Positions 13,074 through 22,471 of a stretch of DNA of 64,000 bases are shown in pieces (position 1 is the first letter of the stretch; the number at the start of each line of letters is the position of its first letter). Under the pieces are notes generated by a model. The model did no database searches. It saw only the letters and a list, made by a program, of their open reading frames with translations, and was not told where the DNA came from. The translations under genes were made by a program, and so were the position numbers. The stretch is from an uncultured Prevotella sp. (lineage in GTDB: Bacteria; Bacteroidota; Bacteroidia; Bacteroidales; Bacteroidaceae), in contig URQS01000013.1 in the NCBI GenBank assembly GCA_900550035.1, positions 3,009 through 67,008 of the forward strand, written 5' to 3'.

Positions 13074-16013
13074 TCAGAAATTCACCTGAGCATTGAATGT
13101 TACCGAACGTGTGAAAGGATAACTGAGACCTCGCTCCTGCCTTATTGTGCTGGTATAGAAGAGGTCATTAGCTGTGATGGAGAGCCTTAGCATGGATATC
13201 CAGCTGCCACGGAGTCTGTCAGAGTCCATATTGTAAGCCAATCTCAGCGATGTCATGCTCAGTCTCTTTTCGTGCTGGACAAACCTTGACGTCGCTTTGG
13301 TGGCGCTGTTGTCGGTGATGGCCTTGTAGAGAGCCACATCGCCCGGCTTCTGCCATCGTTCGGTAAGCGCACGGCGGTCATTGTTTGTCATATAGTTGAC
13401 GTTCTCTATCTTCTGGTGCAGGGTGTAGTTATACTTGTCTGCACCGAAGGAATAATTGAGATGAGTGCCTATTTCCCATGACTTATATCGGATATTCAGT
13501 CCGACATAGCCATTGAGATCAGGCTCATTGACGCCTACCGGCACCTGATCCTGAGCATTCCATGTATATGTGGTGTTGCCGTTACGGTCGATATAGAGTT
13601 CCTTTCCCGTGCCAGGATCTATGCCAAGGGAGCGCACTGCGTAGATGGTATTCATGGATTCACCCTCCTTGAATTGGAATACGGGAGTGGTGGAACCCGA
13701 ACCGTTGGCATTGACCATGTCGTTATATCGCTGGAGAGCGTCTGAAATCTTGAGTATGGTGTTATGGTTTCTTGTGCCGTTGAGCGTGACATTGACCAAG
13801 AGATTCCTTGTGCGTACAGGGGAATAACTGATATTGAAGTCAAAGCCTTCATTGCGAAGGTCGCCCATATTTGCCTTATAGGTGTCGAATCCCAATGATG
13901 GAGCGACGGTGATGCTGGTCAGGTTGCCCTTGGTCTTGTTGTTGTAATAGTTGAACTCCAAGTTGAGACGGTTCTTCCAGAGCGAAGCCTCCAGGCCGAT
14001 GGTGCGGTTATATGTGGTCTGTCCCTTGAGGTCGGGATTGCCGAGTGTGGTGATTATTGCTCCGAAGTATCCTCCATAGACCTTTGTCAGATAGTTATAC
14101 TGGTTGCTTGCCTGGTTTCGGTTGTAGTTCTGGTTGCCCGTAGTGCCGACATTTGCACGCAAGGCGAGCTTTGATACCACACTGCTTCCGGCGAAGAAAC
14201 GCTCATTATGCACGTTCCATCTCAGTCCGGCACTCCAGTAAGGCGTGGTCTGCTGATGGTCACCATAGAGCGAACTGCCGTCCATACGGATAGTAAGGTC
14301 ACAGAGATAGCGGTTGCCGTAACTGTAGTTCTGGTTGCAGAAGATGCCGGCAGTGCGGACTTTGGACTTGCCTCCAGTGATTCTGCCGTACTTCTCATAC
14401 TGCACTGCGTATGAGATATAGTCCTGCGAATTGCCGAGAAATCCCGTCATGGTGTAGCTGTCGCTCTCATTTGATGTCTGCTTGGCTTCTGCTCCGAGTA
14501 TCGCCTGCACGTCGAAACGACCGAAACTATGTGTATATGACGTCAGCATACTGCCATAGACGGTGGTCGAGGAATTGTGTCCGAGCGTGTATTTTCCACG
14601 CTGGTAGAGCGCATCGGGTGTGATGGAGGAGTTGTTGTTGATATATTCGAAGCTGCCAGGCGATACATATGCGTCGTCACGGTCGCTGTCATGGCTGAGT
14701 GAGAACGACCCTTTCAGACGTACATCATCGGTGATGGTCCAGTTTATTCCGAAATTATTCGTCACGTTCATACCTCTCGAAGTGGAGTAACTGTTGAGGT
14801 ATCGCGCTTCATAGACAGGCGACTGCATGGATGCCAGCACTCCGAGAGCGATGCCTTCAGGCGCTAAGTTTGACAGGGAAAGCATGCGGTAGTAGTTGCC
14901 GTCAGCATCTTTCTCCTGATAATAAGGCAGTGCCGAGGTGTAGGAAGAGAAGCTTCCGTAAGGCGATTCCTTGCTATCCACCATGGAAAACTGCAGGTCG
15001 TTGGTCACACGGATGCGGTGATTGGATATAATCAACTTTGTGCCAGCCTCGTAAGTGTCTCGTCCGCTGCCCTTCATTGCGCCGTTGAGATTGCTGTAAC
15101 TCAGGTTTGCCGCAAAGCGAACTTTCGTTCCGCCAGGCAGTGATGTCTTTGGTGAAGCCTCGATGATGAGGGAATGCTTGTGCTGGAAACCCATCTGCAA
15201 AGGCTTTGAAAGCCAATAGGTATCAACGCCACTGAGCACGGCACTGCGTGCCACATTATAGGAATTGGCATTCAGTCCTGCGTCTTCCCCCTCACGATAT
15301 GCATCAAATACGCCGGCTTTCTTCTGAAATTCCAGCACCTCTGCCGCATTCATCAGATTGTAGGACGAAAGGTCCGGAATCTCAAACTTGCCGTTCATTG
15401 TATAGCTTATCTGCAGTTTTCCTGCCATCGGGGTGATGGTTTCGATGACCACTACACCGTTTGCGGCACGCGAACCGTATATCGCTGCTGCGGCAGCGTC
15501 CTTCAGTATAGTGATGCTCTTCACGCGATTGATGTCGAGGTCATATACTTTCTGCACGTTTACCTCAAAGCCATCGATTATGAACACGGGTAAAGTTGTC
15601 ACTGTCTGCAGGTTGCTCTGCGAGATGTCCGGCATTGTATTCTGTCCTCTTATCTCTATCTGGTCAGGTATATGGTTAGGGTCAGAACCGTAAATGCCAC
15701 GGGTATCCACCACCTGAAACGAGGGGTCGAACACCTTCAGGCCCTCAAGCAGATTGGTGCTGTTGACCTTCATAATTTCCTTGCCGGACACCTGCACCGC
15801 TGTTCCAGTGAAGCTGTTCTTCGTCTTGGAGTAATATCCCGTGACGACAGTCTCGCCTATCTCGCCAAACAGCAGTATGTCATTCTTCTGTCCGGTGCTG
15901 TCATTCTTTGCCATAGCGGTCTTTTCCTTGGCTGTCTTCTGTGTTTTGCTTTGCGCAAACACCACGGAGTCTGTCGCCATCAGCGTCAGTATGATCAATA
16001 TTCTCGTTTTCAT
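13074..16013 (-). CDS. SusC/RagA-family TonB-dependent transporter
   Basis: 979 residues. The signal peptide (MKTRILIILTLMATDSVVFA) is followed by a linker of about 30 residues and then the plug (TAVQVSGKEIMKVNSTNLLE, IEIRGQNTMPD, ITILKDAAAAAIYGSRAANG). The last string is the SusC-specific plug signature. A 22-strand barrel follows and ends in TRSVTFNAQVNF with a terminal aromatic residue. There is no carboxypeptidase-like N-terminal domain, which many SusC proteins have. Its ATG overlaps the stop of the upstream SusD gene by 4 bases (ATGA). It imports the ligand bound by SusD across the outer membrane using TonB. Confidence 0.95.
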   Translation of the reverse strand: MKTRILIILTLMATDSVVFAQSKTQKTAKEKTAMAKNDSTGQKNDILLFGEIGETVVTGYYSKTKNSFTGTAVQVSGKEIMKVNSTNLLEGLKVFDPSFQVVDTRGIYGSDPNHIPDQIEIRGQNTMPDISQSNLQTVTTLPVFIIDGFEVNVQKVYDLDINRVKSITILKDAAAAAIYGSRAANGVVVIETITPMAGKLQISYTMNGKFEIPDLSSYNLMNAAEVLEFQKKAGVFDAYREGEDAGLNANSYNVARSAVLSGVDTYWLSKPLQMGFQHKHSLIIEASPKTSLPGGTKVRFAANLSYSNLNGAMKGSGRDTYEAGTKLIISNHRIRVTNDLQFSMVDSKESPYGSFSSYTSALPYYQEKDADGNYYRMLSLSNLAPEGIALGVLASMQSPVYEARYLNSYSTSRGMNVTNNFGINWTITDDVRLKGSFSLSHDSDRDDAYVSPGSFEYINNNSSITPDALYQRGKYTLGHNSSTTVYGSMLTSYTHSFGRFDVQAILGAEAKQTSNESDSYTMTGFLGNSQDYISYAVQYEKYGRITGGKSKVRTAGIFCNQNYSYGNRYLCDLTIRMDGSSLYGDHQQTTPYWSAGLRWNVHNERFFAGSSVVSKLALRANVGTTGNQNYNRNQASNQYNYLTKVYGGYFGAIITTLGNPDLKGQTTYNRTIGLEASLWKNRLNLEFNYYNNKTKGNLTSITVAPSLGFDTYKANMGDLRNEGFDFNISYSPVRTRNLLVNVTLNGTRNHNTILKISDALQRYNDMVNANGSGSTTPVFQFKEGESMNTIYAVRSLGIDPGTGKELYIDRNGNTTYTWNAQDQVPVGVNEPDLNGYVGLNIRYKSWEIGTHLNYSFGADKYNYTLHQKIENVNYMTNNDRRALTERWQKPGDVALYKAITDNSATKATSRFVQHEKRLSMTSLRLAYNMDSDRLRGSWISMLRLSITANDLFYTSTIRQERGLSYPFTRSVTFNAQVNF

Positions 16014-17296
16014 CGACTGATACGTTTATTGAGATAGTACAACTGTCCGTCGCCAAAGAGGTCACGACGGTATTCATCATATATCATCGGAAGGAGGTCA
16101 GCATCCTCCGATGCGTCGGCTGCGTAGGTCACATCCTTGTTTGATTGCATCGCTATAAGGCGTTGGCGTGCCTCCTGTTTGCGGCCCAGTCGCCACAAAG
16201 CTTCAGCCGCTATGAGTTGCACTTCGCCCAGTCTGATGTAAGGGATTGCAGCCGGAAGGTCGGTGCTTCCGCCGCTTTCTGTGCTCACATAGCCTGTAAG
16301 CAGGGTGTTCGGTCCGTATTTGTTTGACATTATCTGCGTGCCGTCTTCCTGCTCGCGGAACCATGCCCTGCGGCGGATGTCGGTCTGCTGGGCGTAAATG
16401 CGGTCGATGTCAGTACGGCATCTGACTTTCTTCTGGTCGAAAAGCGTTGCGCTCAGACGGGTGAAACCTGTCGGCAATGATGACAAAGCAAAAATATTCT
16501 CACGGGAGAAGCAGTAATCATAACCATACTTGCCCGGTGTGACGAAGTAAAAGAGCTGGTATCGCGTCGCCACCCGTGCCGGATCTGTATGCAGCATCAC
16601 TGAGTCTGCATTGTCCAATGCCTTCTGATAGTCGCCTTTCCATAGCGCCACTCTGGCTTTCAGCGCCTTTACTGCATAGGCATTGAGCTGGAAAGTGCGC
16701 AGCCTTCTGTCTATTTCTCCCACTTTTACCGATGAAGGATTTGTGGCATTCATTATGGGGTCATTGGCAGAAAGCAGCCTGTCTGCCTTATCAAGCCATT
16801 CCTCCACTCCGTCCATAGGAAGGTCCAGAAGGCGGTGGAGGTCGAATGTCATGGCGGCTTTGATGGCATAGCACTCGCCCAGGACTATCTCCTTGAGTCC
16901 GGAAGTGAAGAATACCACCTTGGTATGCTCTGCTTCGTCTATTATCCTGTCGCAGGATTCTATGACTCTGTCGGCGCATATCCGCATCGTGTCCATACGC
17001 TGCCGCAATGCCGGAGCATCGAAATCGAGCTTAGATGCCGCCGTGGTCTCTTCGTCATAAGGCTCCAATGTCTGTGAGGCGAACTCCATCATGCCGAGCG
17101 AAAGGGTGTTGCCGTAAAGCTCAGGAGCACGCATCTGCATGTAGATGCCGGTCAATGCCTGCATGAATGCCGTCTCGTCATTGAAGAATTTCCCCGCAGT
17201 GACATCGCTGTCGTCACCGGTCTTGTCGAAGAAATCATCGCAGCTCTGTAGCATCGTACAGGCTATCATCATTATATATATTATTCTTGTTCTCAT
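16010..17296 (-). CDS. SusD/RagB-family outer membrane lipoprotein (first of two in the operon)
   Basis: 428 residues, shorter than the usual 500 or so. The lipoprotein signal is IIYIMMIACTMLQSC. SusD core features are FMQALTGIYMQMRAPELYGN, LGECYAIKAAMTFDLHRLLD and IRLGEVQLIAAEALWRLGRK, and it ends at DEYRRDLFGDGQLYYLNKR. The N-terminal YGG-type motif resembles that of the second SusD in the operon, so the two may be paralogues. It lies between the reduced TonB receptor (25 bases upstream) and the full SusC (4-base overlap), so its cognate barrel could be either one. Confidence 0.92.
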   Translation of the reverse strand: MRTRIIYIMMIACTMLQSCDDFFDKTGDDSDVTAGKFFNDETAFMQALTGIYMQMRAPELYGNTLSLGMMEFASQTLEPYDEETTAASKLDFDAPALRQRMDTMRICADRVIESCDRIIDEAEHTKVVFFTSGLKEIVLGECYAIKAAMTFDLHRLLDLPMDGVEEWLDKADRLLSANDPIMNATNPSSVKVGEIDRRLRTFQLNAYAVKALKARVALWKGDYQKALDNADSVMLHTDPARVATRYQLFYFVTPGKYGYDYCFSRENIFALSSLPTGFTRLSATLFDQKKVRCRTDIDRIYAQQTDIRRRAWFREQEDGTQIMSNKYGPNTLLTGYVSTESGGSTDLPAAIPYIRLGEVQLIAAEALWRLGRKQEARQRLIAMQSNKDVTYAADASEDADLLPMIYDEYRRDLFGDGQLYYLNKRISR

Positions 17297-17321
17297 TGTC
17301 AGATGGTTTTCGTTTTCCCTT

Positions 17322-19124
17322 TTAGAACCTTGCTTCCACTGTCAGGCAAGCCCTGTGGCAGTTTTCCTCACCGCTGAGGCGCACCATACCGCCCTTGATG
17401 AATCTCCAGAGCGATGGAAGCATGTAGCCTATCTGAATGCTCTGCAGCCTGTTGGTCTCCCAATTATCGGTGAAGAAGGATGCTGAAGCTGTCCAGCGGT
17501 GCCATTGTCCGTAGATAACCATGCCTGCAAGCATCTCCCTTACATCATCATAAGCGGCAGAAAGCGATGCACTTGCCGTCCAGTGCTTACCCTTCAGCGT
17601 CTTGCCCACATCGCCATAGAGCATATTTGTAGACTCTGCACGCATGCCTGAAGCATTAAGATGCCATCCTTTGGCTTCAAAGTCGAGCGACAACAGACCG
17701 CGTGTCACTGCGTCAGGACGGATATTCTCATCGTAATAGCCCTGCAGTTGTGCCCCCGTCTGATAGTAATTATATATGTATGTCTCGTTGGTGATGTTGG
17801 AATACATCGGAGTAAAAGCCTTGTAACTGTAAGGCACCGTGGCACTTCTTCCCAAACCGAGAGAAAGTCTGAGGCAATCTATCCCGCTTTCAGCCATCCA
17901 TGCCTCCCTGCTGATGTTCCATCCCAGGTCGGCAGCCCAATATACCTCGTTGCGATGCTTCGGTGAAAGGAGGGAAGAGCGGTTCATTGTCACGTTCATC
18001 GTGGCGCTGTAGCGTCCCTGATAGTCGTAGCCCACGTTTGCCATGCACTGCAATGTGCGCTCGAAGTCCCTCACTGCCGTAGGTTTACGCAACGTGTCAT
18101 AGGTCTGGGTAAATGATACATAGTTGAGTATGTCATTCAGTATTCCTCGTCCGGCGTATGATTCTCCTCCCCTTTCTCCACTGTAAAGGCTTACACCTGC
18201 AGAGGCAAGGAGAGTGTGTCCGCCAGTCATTGCATTCTGATAAGCGAGCTTCAGTCCGCCGTCGTAGGTCATCGTCGTCTCGCGCATTATGTCATAAGTG
18301 CCTTTGTTGCGCAGGTTATCTTCGTCCTTGAACACAGGTGAATATGGTGAAAGGAACACATCGCGCCTCACTTCCTGACGCAGGAAAGAGAAATAGCCCA
18401 CCATTTCCAGTCCCGGCATGAGGCTTAACGTCGCCCTTATACGATCAGTAAGCGTGGAAAAGCGGGTTTTGTCCGTGTCATCATCATTGAATGTCTCGTG
18501 GATTCCATAGTTTCCATATTGCAGGTCATTGCTGATGGACAGCGCATTGCGCCTGTAACCTATATATGAACGCATCTGAATGCGGTCCGTTCCCTTGGCT
18601 TTCGTTTCCGTACCAGGGTCATAGATGGCAGTAAAGCGATAGCCTACATTGTCATCGCCCCCGTCGGCAGTGAGCCAATGCTCTGCCCCTTTCATGGTGC
18701 CGTCGCTGCCGTCGTAGGGCTTTCCTGCCTGTATGTCTGCCTTGTAACTAAGACTTAGTGGACCTTTGGCATACTTCTTTGTGACTATTTCCACTGCTCC
18801 TTTTCCGCCGTGGATTCCTAATTGCGCCAATTTCGCCGCGTCTCTGATAATCCTTACCTCTGCTACTTCGCCTACAGTGATGCCTATTAGGGCTGTCTTT
18901 GGCATTCGTACACCGTCTATAAGTATCTCTGGATTATCATAAGTGGAGGCATCGAGCGTGCGTATGGCTGTCCAGAGATCACGTGCGCTGACGCGCTCCA
19001 TCATCTCAGATGTCAGTCTTCTGTCTGTTACACCGAGGCATAACGAATCCTCTACGCTGGCTTTTACGCCAATCGTAATTCCCCAAAATATCAAGAGTAA
19101 TGATAATCGAAAATGTGAAAGCAC
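17322..19124 (-). CDS. reduced SusC-like TonB-dependent receptor
   Basis: 600 residues, against about 1000 for SusC. The signal peptide (LSLLLIFWGITIGVKA) is followed by a compact plug-like part: ILIDGVRMPKTALIGITVGE then VRIIRDAAKLAQLGIHGGKG, which keeps the LKDAAA..YG..A.G pattern in altered form. A barrel of about 450 residues follows, ending in CHRACLTVEARF with a terminal Phe. The short barrel has fewer strands than a 22-strand receptor would need, unless strands are very short. It is the first gene of the operon behind the promoter at 19152-19184. It may be a non-transporting receptor or a reduced transporter; both are inference. No frameshift is seen. Confidence 0.82.
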   Translation of the reverse strand: MLSHFRLSLLLIFWGITIGVKASVEDSLCLGVTDRRLTSEMMERVSARDLWTAIRTLDASTYDNPEILIDGVRMPKTALIGITVGEVAEVRIIRDAAKLAQLGIHGGKGAVEIVTKKYAKGPLSLSYKADIQAGKPYDGSDGTMKGAEHWLTADGGDDNVGYRFTAIYDPGTETKAKGTDRIQMRSYIGYRRNALSISNDLQYGNYGIHETFNDDDTDKTRFSTLTDRIRATLSLMPGLEMVGYFSFLRQEVRRDVFLSPYSPVFKDEDNLRNKGTYDIMRETTMTYDGGLKLAYQNAMTGGHTLLASAGVSLYSGERGGESYAGRGILNDILNYVSFTQTYDTLRKPTAVRDFERTLQCMANVGYDYQGRYSATMNVTMNRSSLLSPKHRNEVYWAADLGWNISREAWMAESGIDCLRLSLGLGRSATVPYSYKAFTPMYSNITNETYIYNYYQTGAQLQGYYDENIRPDAVTRGLLSLDFEAKGWHLNASGMRAESTNMLYGDVGKTLKGKHWTASASLSAAYDDVREMLAGMVIYGQWHRWTASASFFTDNWETNRLQSIQIGYMLPSLWRFIKGGMVRLSGEENCHRACLTVEARF

Positions 19125-19151
19125 TCTGTTGTGTTATTAAAGTTACGCTTG

Positions 19152-19184
19152 CAAAGTTACAAAAAATCATATAGCTGATGCAAA
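19152..19184 (-). promoter_or_regulatory. promoter of the SusC/SusD-metalloprotease operon
   Basis: On the minus strand, TTTG at 19184-19181, a 21-base spacer and TAACTTTG at 19159-19152 match the Bacteroidetes pattern. It lies 27 bases from the first ATG. It could drive the genes from 19124 to 5511, since no strong internal terminator is seen. Confidence 0.65.
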
Positions 19185-19377
19185 AAAAATAAAGAAAATG
19201 ATAATTATACCTAAAAGTGAGTATCTGAATACCATTTTGTCTGGTAATTTATGTTGTTCTTTCACAATTTGTTATTATTTGGGGTGCAAAATTATAAGTA
19301 AGCTGTAAGTGACGCTCGTGGGTAATAGGATATCTCTATTCACACGATAGGACGGAATCCGACAATAGAATAGAAGT

Positions 19378-19542
19378 GACGTATCTCGAAGGGATGGCTG
19401 AAAACAACTTTCCACACACCGTAAGGTGTAAAAGCACGAAACCACTGTATGCCGAACGGCACGTACGGTGGTGTGGGAGATCGGTAAATGTGAAAGTAGG
19501 AGGTAAATGCCTTTTATGAATAACATTTACCTCCTACCCAAT
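19378..19542 (+). mobile_element. group II intron 3' remnant (domains IV end, V and VI)
   Basis: Same family as the intron at 4811-5405. GACGTATCTCGAA is shared. Domain V at 19441-19472 has a lower stem ACCACTGTA/TACGGTGGT, a CG bulge and an upper stem TGCC/GGCA. Domain VI at 19496-19537 has 14-bp perfect arms (GTAGGAGGTAAATG). The 3' edge after CTACCCAAT parallels copy 1. Domain I is not recognisable upstream, so this is a truncated, dead copy. The rest of 19185-19377 shows no gene. Confidence 0.75.
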
Positions 19543-19578
19543 TGATATGTATTCAACCTTGAAGGGTGAAGATTTGCA

Positions 19579-22446
19579 TTAGTACCACTGCACGGCGTTG
19601 CTGTATCCCGAGCGTTTGTCATATTTGAGCGCATCGGTCAGTGTAGCTGCGTTACATCTGAACGAGAAGTTGTAGCTTGTATACGGAGCGAGCACCACCG
19701 AGCATGACATGTTGAAGCAGTGCAGGTCGCGTTGCAGCGAAGCCGTTGTCATTGACATCTTGTGCTGGTCGAAGTCGTAGCCAGAAGAGAACGAGATGTT
19801 CCATCCATCGCTCAGACGCAGGTTGCCGCTGAAGTTCAGGTTCTGTGAGAACTTGTATGGATAGCGCATCGACTTGGTGTTGAACTTGCCGCTGGTATTT
19901 TCGCGCATTGTGATACCGTAGCCGAATGTGAGCGACCATGGCATATTGAATCGCATATATCCGTCGGCATCAGTCTCCGCCTTGCCGCCTCCGCTCTTCT
20001 TTGCGCCGCGTTGGCCTTCTACCATAGTGTCGTCGACATTTGATTCGATGTCTGTATCAACGCCGTCTTCATCGTCCTTGTTGCGTTTTTTCTTCTTGTC
20101 TTCCTCGTCATCGCCGCCTCCAAACCATTTCTTTAACTTCTCTGGTGTAAGCGTGAATGAGAAGTTCTGCGATGTACCCTGGAAGCGTCCGAACTTGCCC
20201 ATGCCCCAAAGGGTGCGGTTGCCTACGTAAGGCTTTCCGTCCTTGTCCAGCTCGTATGCATACGATGCGAATACGGCATTCATGTTGAACGTGTAGTTCT
20301 TCCACCACTTCAGTCGTATGCGCATTGTCAGGTCAGACAGCGGGTGATAGTCGGTAGCGAGATTGTAGCTCATAGCCAGACCGAGTTCGTCGATGAGCGA
20401 TATCTTCTTGATACCGGTACTGTCCTTGTCGCTCTTTATCTTCATCTCGACATTGTTAGCGATATCAAACGAGATGTTGCCCGTCTTGCCCTTGCCCGGC
20501 ACGCCGTAGAGCTGTCCTTCGTAGGGCGAATACTCAACGAGGTCGACCGAACCGTCGGCGTTGGTCTTCTGATAGGTCTTATAATAGCCGTAGCGTCCCT
20601 GTCCGAAGTCAGGTGCATAGCTGAAGCTTACGCTCGGGGTGATGACGTGGCGTATGGTCTGTATCTTGTCGCCAAATATCTTGCGGCTCGGAGTGAAGAA
20701 ACCGTAGAGCTTTGTCGACGCACTGATAGACATGTTATAGTTGTATACGTTGTTGAATCCGTATATGGTGTCGCGCATTTCCTCTTGTGCCGTATCGTCC
20801 CATGAGCGCATCACTTTGTGTGTGTACATACGATCCTGGAAGTTGAACGATGGCGACACGTTGATATAGTTGAACAGTGTGAAGTTGCCGCTGATAGGTA
20901 TAGAGTGGTTCCAACCGTTGCGCCAGTCCTTTATCAGGTTCGACTTGAGGAAGCGGTCTTCCTTGGTGTCGATGCGGTTGGATATCTGTCCGGTGTACGA
21001 CATCGAAATCTTTTCATACCAACGTTCATCGCCTGCTGCGTGCTTGCGCTTGAACGGATAGAATCGCGAGAGCGAGATATTGAGGTCGGGCAGCGTTACA
21101 GACAATGTAGAGTCGCGCATGTTCTGCGAGAGGTTGGCAGTAGAGCTGAGCGAGAGTCCGATGCTTGAGAACGTTGTGCTCCACGATACAGATGATGTAC
21201 GTGTCGACTGCGACAGTGTCTGTGGGTTGTACAGCGAGTTGAGGTTGTTGCGCTCGTAGCTCGATGTGGCGAAGTTGACACTTGCCGAGAGTGAGCTGTA
21301 CGGGTTGGCTTTGGCATCCTGGCGATGACTCCACTGCACCTTGAACGATTTCTGCTCCGAATAGTCGGGCATGTTCTTGTCGCCGGTCTTAGTGTTCTGA
21401 TAGCTCAAGAAGAAGCTGCCCGAATAGCGGTAGCGTTTGTTGTAGTTGCTTGCTGCCGACAGACCCCACGAGCCCTTTGTGTAAATCTCGCCGAGGAGCT
21501 TGAGGTCCCACTTGTCGTTGATGGCAAAGTAGTAGCCGCCGTCGCGCAGGTAGAATCCGCGGGCGCTCTCGTCGCCGTATGTTGGCATGATGAATCCCGA
21601 CGAATAGCTCTTGGTGAACGGGAAGAATCCGTAAGGAATAGCCAATGGCAGCGGCACATCAGCCACAACGAGATAAGCCGGACCGAAGGTTACGTCCTTG
21701 CCCGGGCGCACCTTACCACGCGATAGAGCAATGTAGAAGTCGGGATGCTTCTTGTCGCAGGTAGTGTAGCGGCCGTGCTGCAGGTATACGTCGCCGTTGG
21801 CACTACGCTTAGATATTTCGCTTTGCAGAAAACCGTCTTCCTGCTGTGTATATACTTTCGAAATAAGACCCTTCTTTGTCTTGAAGTTGAAAGCCATGGT
21901 GTCGCTCTCGTATTTGTCCTGTCCCATGCTGAACACGGGAGTACCCACCAGCGTGTGTCCGGTAGAGTCGGTAGTGTCGCGTGTTCCCGTGGCATGTACG
22001 AGCGACGAGTCGAGGCTCATGTGTATCTTCTCGGCTTCGAGGTCCATGTTCTCATATTTCACCTTCGACTGTCCGTACAGCAGTGCTGTCTTCGACTTGG
22101 CGTTGTATACGAGTGAGTCGGAAGCTTCATACTGTACTGGCGAGTTGATGCCGTTGGCACGCTGGCGGTTGATTGAGTCGAGACGAATGGAATCGTCGAT
22201 AGCGCGGTTGTGGTGATATATTGCAAGTTGCAGTGAGTCCATCTTTGTGGTGTCGACAATCTCGCGTCCTAACGAGTCGCGCATGATTGTGGCTATGCTG
22301 TCCTTAATGGAGTCGGATGCCACGGCTGTGGTGTCGCTTGAGGTAGCCTTGCGCACTTTTTTGCGTTGTGAGTAAGGCATGTCGGCAGCAGCCATCACGA
22401 ATATGACGGCACACAAAAGAAGGGCTATGACGGTCTTGGTTCTCAA
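19579..22446 (-). CDS. lptD: LptD-like outer membrane LPS-assembly protein
   Basis: 955 residues. A signal sequence is followed by a Ser/Asp-rich linker. At about residues 100-230 an OstA/LptA-like jelly-roll is visible (VQYEASDSLVYNAKSKTALL, YGQSKVKYENMDLEAEKIHM), then a long beta-barrel. An acidic/basic low-complexity insert sits near residue 780 (DDEEDKKKKRNKDDEDG). The family inserts lipopolysaccharide into the outer leaflet. The Bacteroidetes form is distant from the E. coli protein, so the symbol is by family. It is the last gene of an operon with the HD hydrolase and the carboxyltransferase. The Lys/Asp-rich insert is probably a loop or linker. Confidence 0.85.
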   Translation of the reverse strand: MRTKTVIALLLCAVIFVMAAADMPYSQRKKVRKATSSDTTAVASDSIKDSIATIMRDSLGREIVDTTKMDSLQLAIYHHNRAIDDSIRLDSINRQRANGINSPVQYEASDSLVYNAKSKTALLYGQSKVKYENMDLEAEKIHMSLDSSLVHATGTRDTTDSTGHTLVGTPVFSMGQDKYESDTMAFNFKTKKGLISKVYTQQEDGFLQSEISKRSANGDVYLQHGRYTTCDKKHPDFYIALSRGKVRPGKDVTFGPAYLVVADVPLPLAIPYGFFPFTKSYSSGFIMPTYGDESARGFYLRDGGYYFAINDKWDLKLLGEIYTKGSWGLSAASNYNKRYRYSGSFFLSYQNTKTGDKNMPDYSEQKSFKVQWSHRQDAKANPYSSLSASVNFATSSYERNNLNSLYNPQTLSQSTRTSSVSWSTTFSSIGLSLSSTANLSQNMRDSTLSVTLPDLNISLSRFYPFKRKHAAGDERWYEKISMSYTGQISNRIDTKEDRFLKSNLIKDWRNGWNHSIPISGNFTLFNYINVSPSFNFQDRMYTHKVMRSWDDTAQEEMRDTIYGFNNVYNYNMSISASTKLYGFFTPSRKIFGDKIQTIRHVITPSVSFSYAPDFGQGRYGYYKTYQKTNADGSVDLVEYSPYEGQLYGVPGKGKTGNISFDIANNVEMKIKSDKDSTGIKKISLIDELGLAMSYNLATDYHPLSDLTMRIRLKWWKNYTFNMNAVFASYAYELDKDGKPYVGNRTLWGMGKFGRFQGTSQNFSFTLTPEKLKKWFGGGDDEEDKKKKRNKDDEDGVDTDIESNVDDTMVEGQRGAKKSGGGKAETDADGYMRFNMPWSLTFGYGITMRENTSGKFNTKSMRYPYKFSQNLNFSGNLRLSDGWNISFSSGYDFDQHKMSMTTASLQRDLHCFNMSCSVVLAPYTSYNFSFRCNAATLTDALKYDKRSGYSNAVQWY

Positions 22447-22471
22447 TTTTGCTGTATATTATTATGTGTTA

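Noticed and set aside
19275..19526. An 83-residue minus-strand frame
   Set aside because: It is antisense to the group II intron remnant and has no recognisable features.
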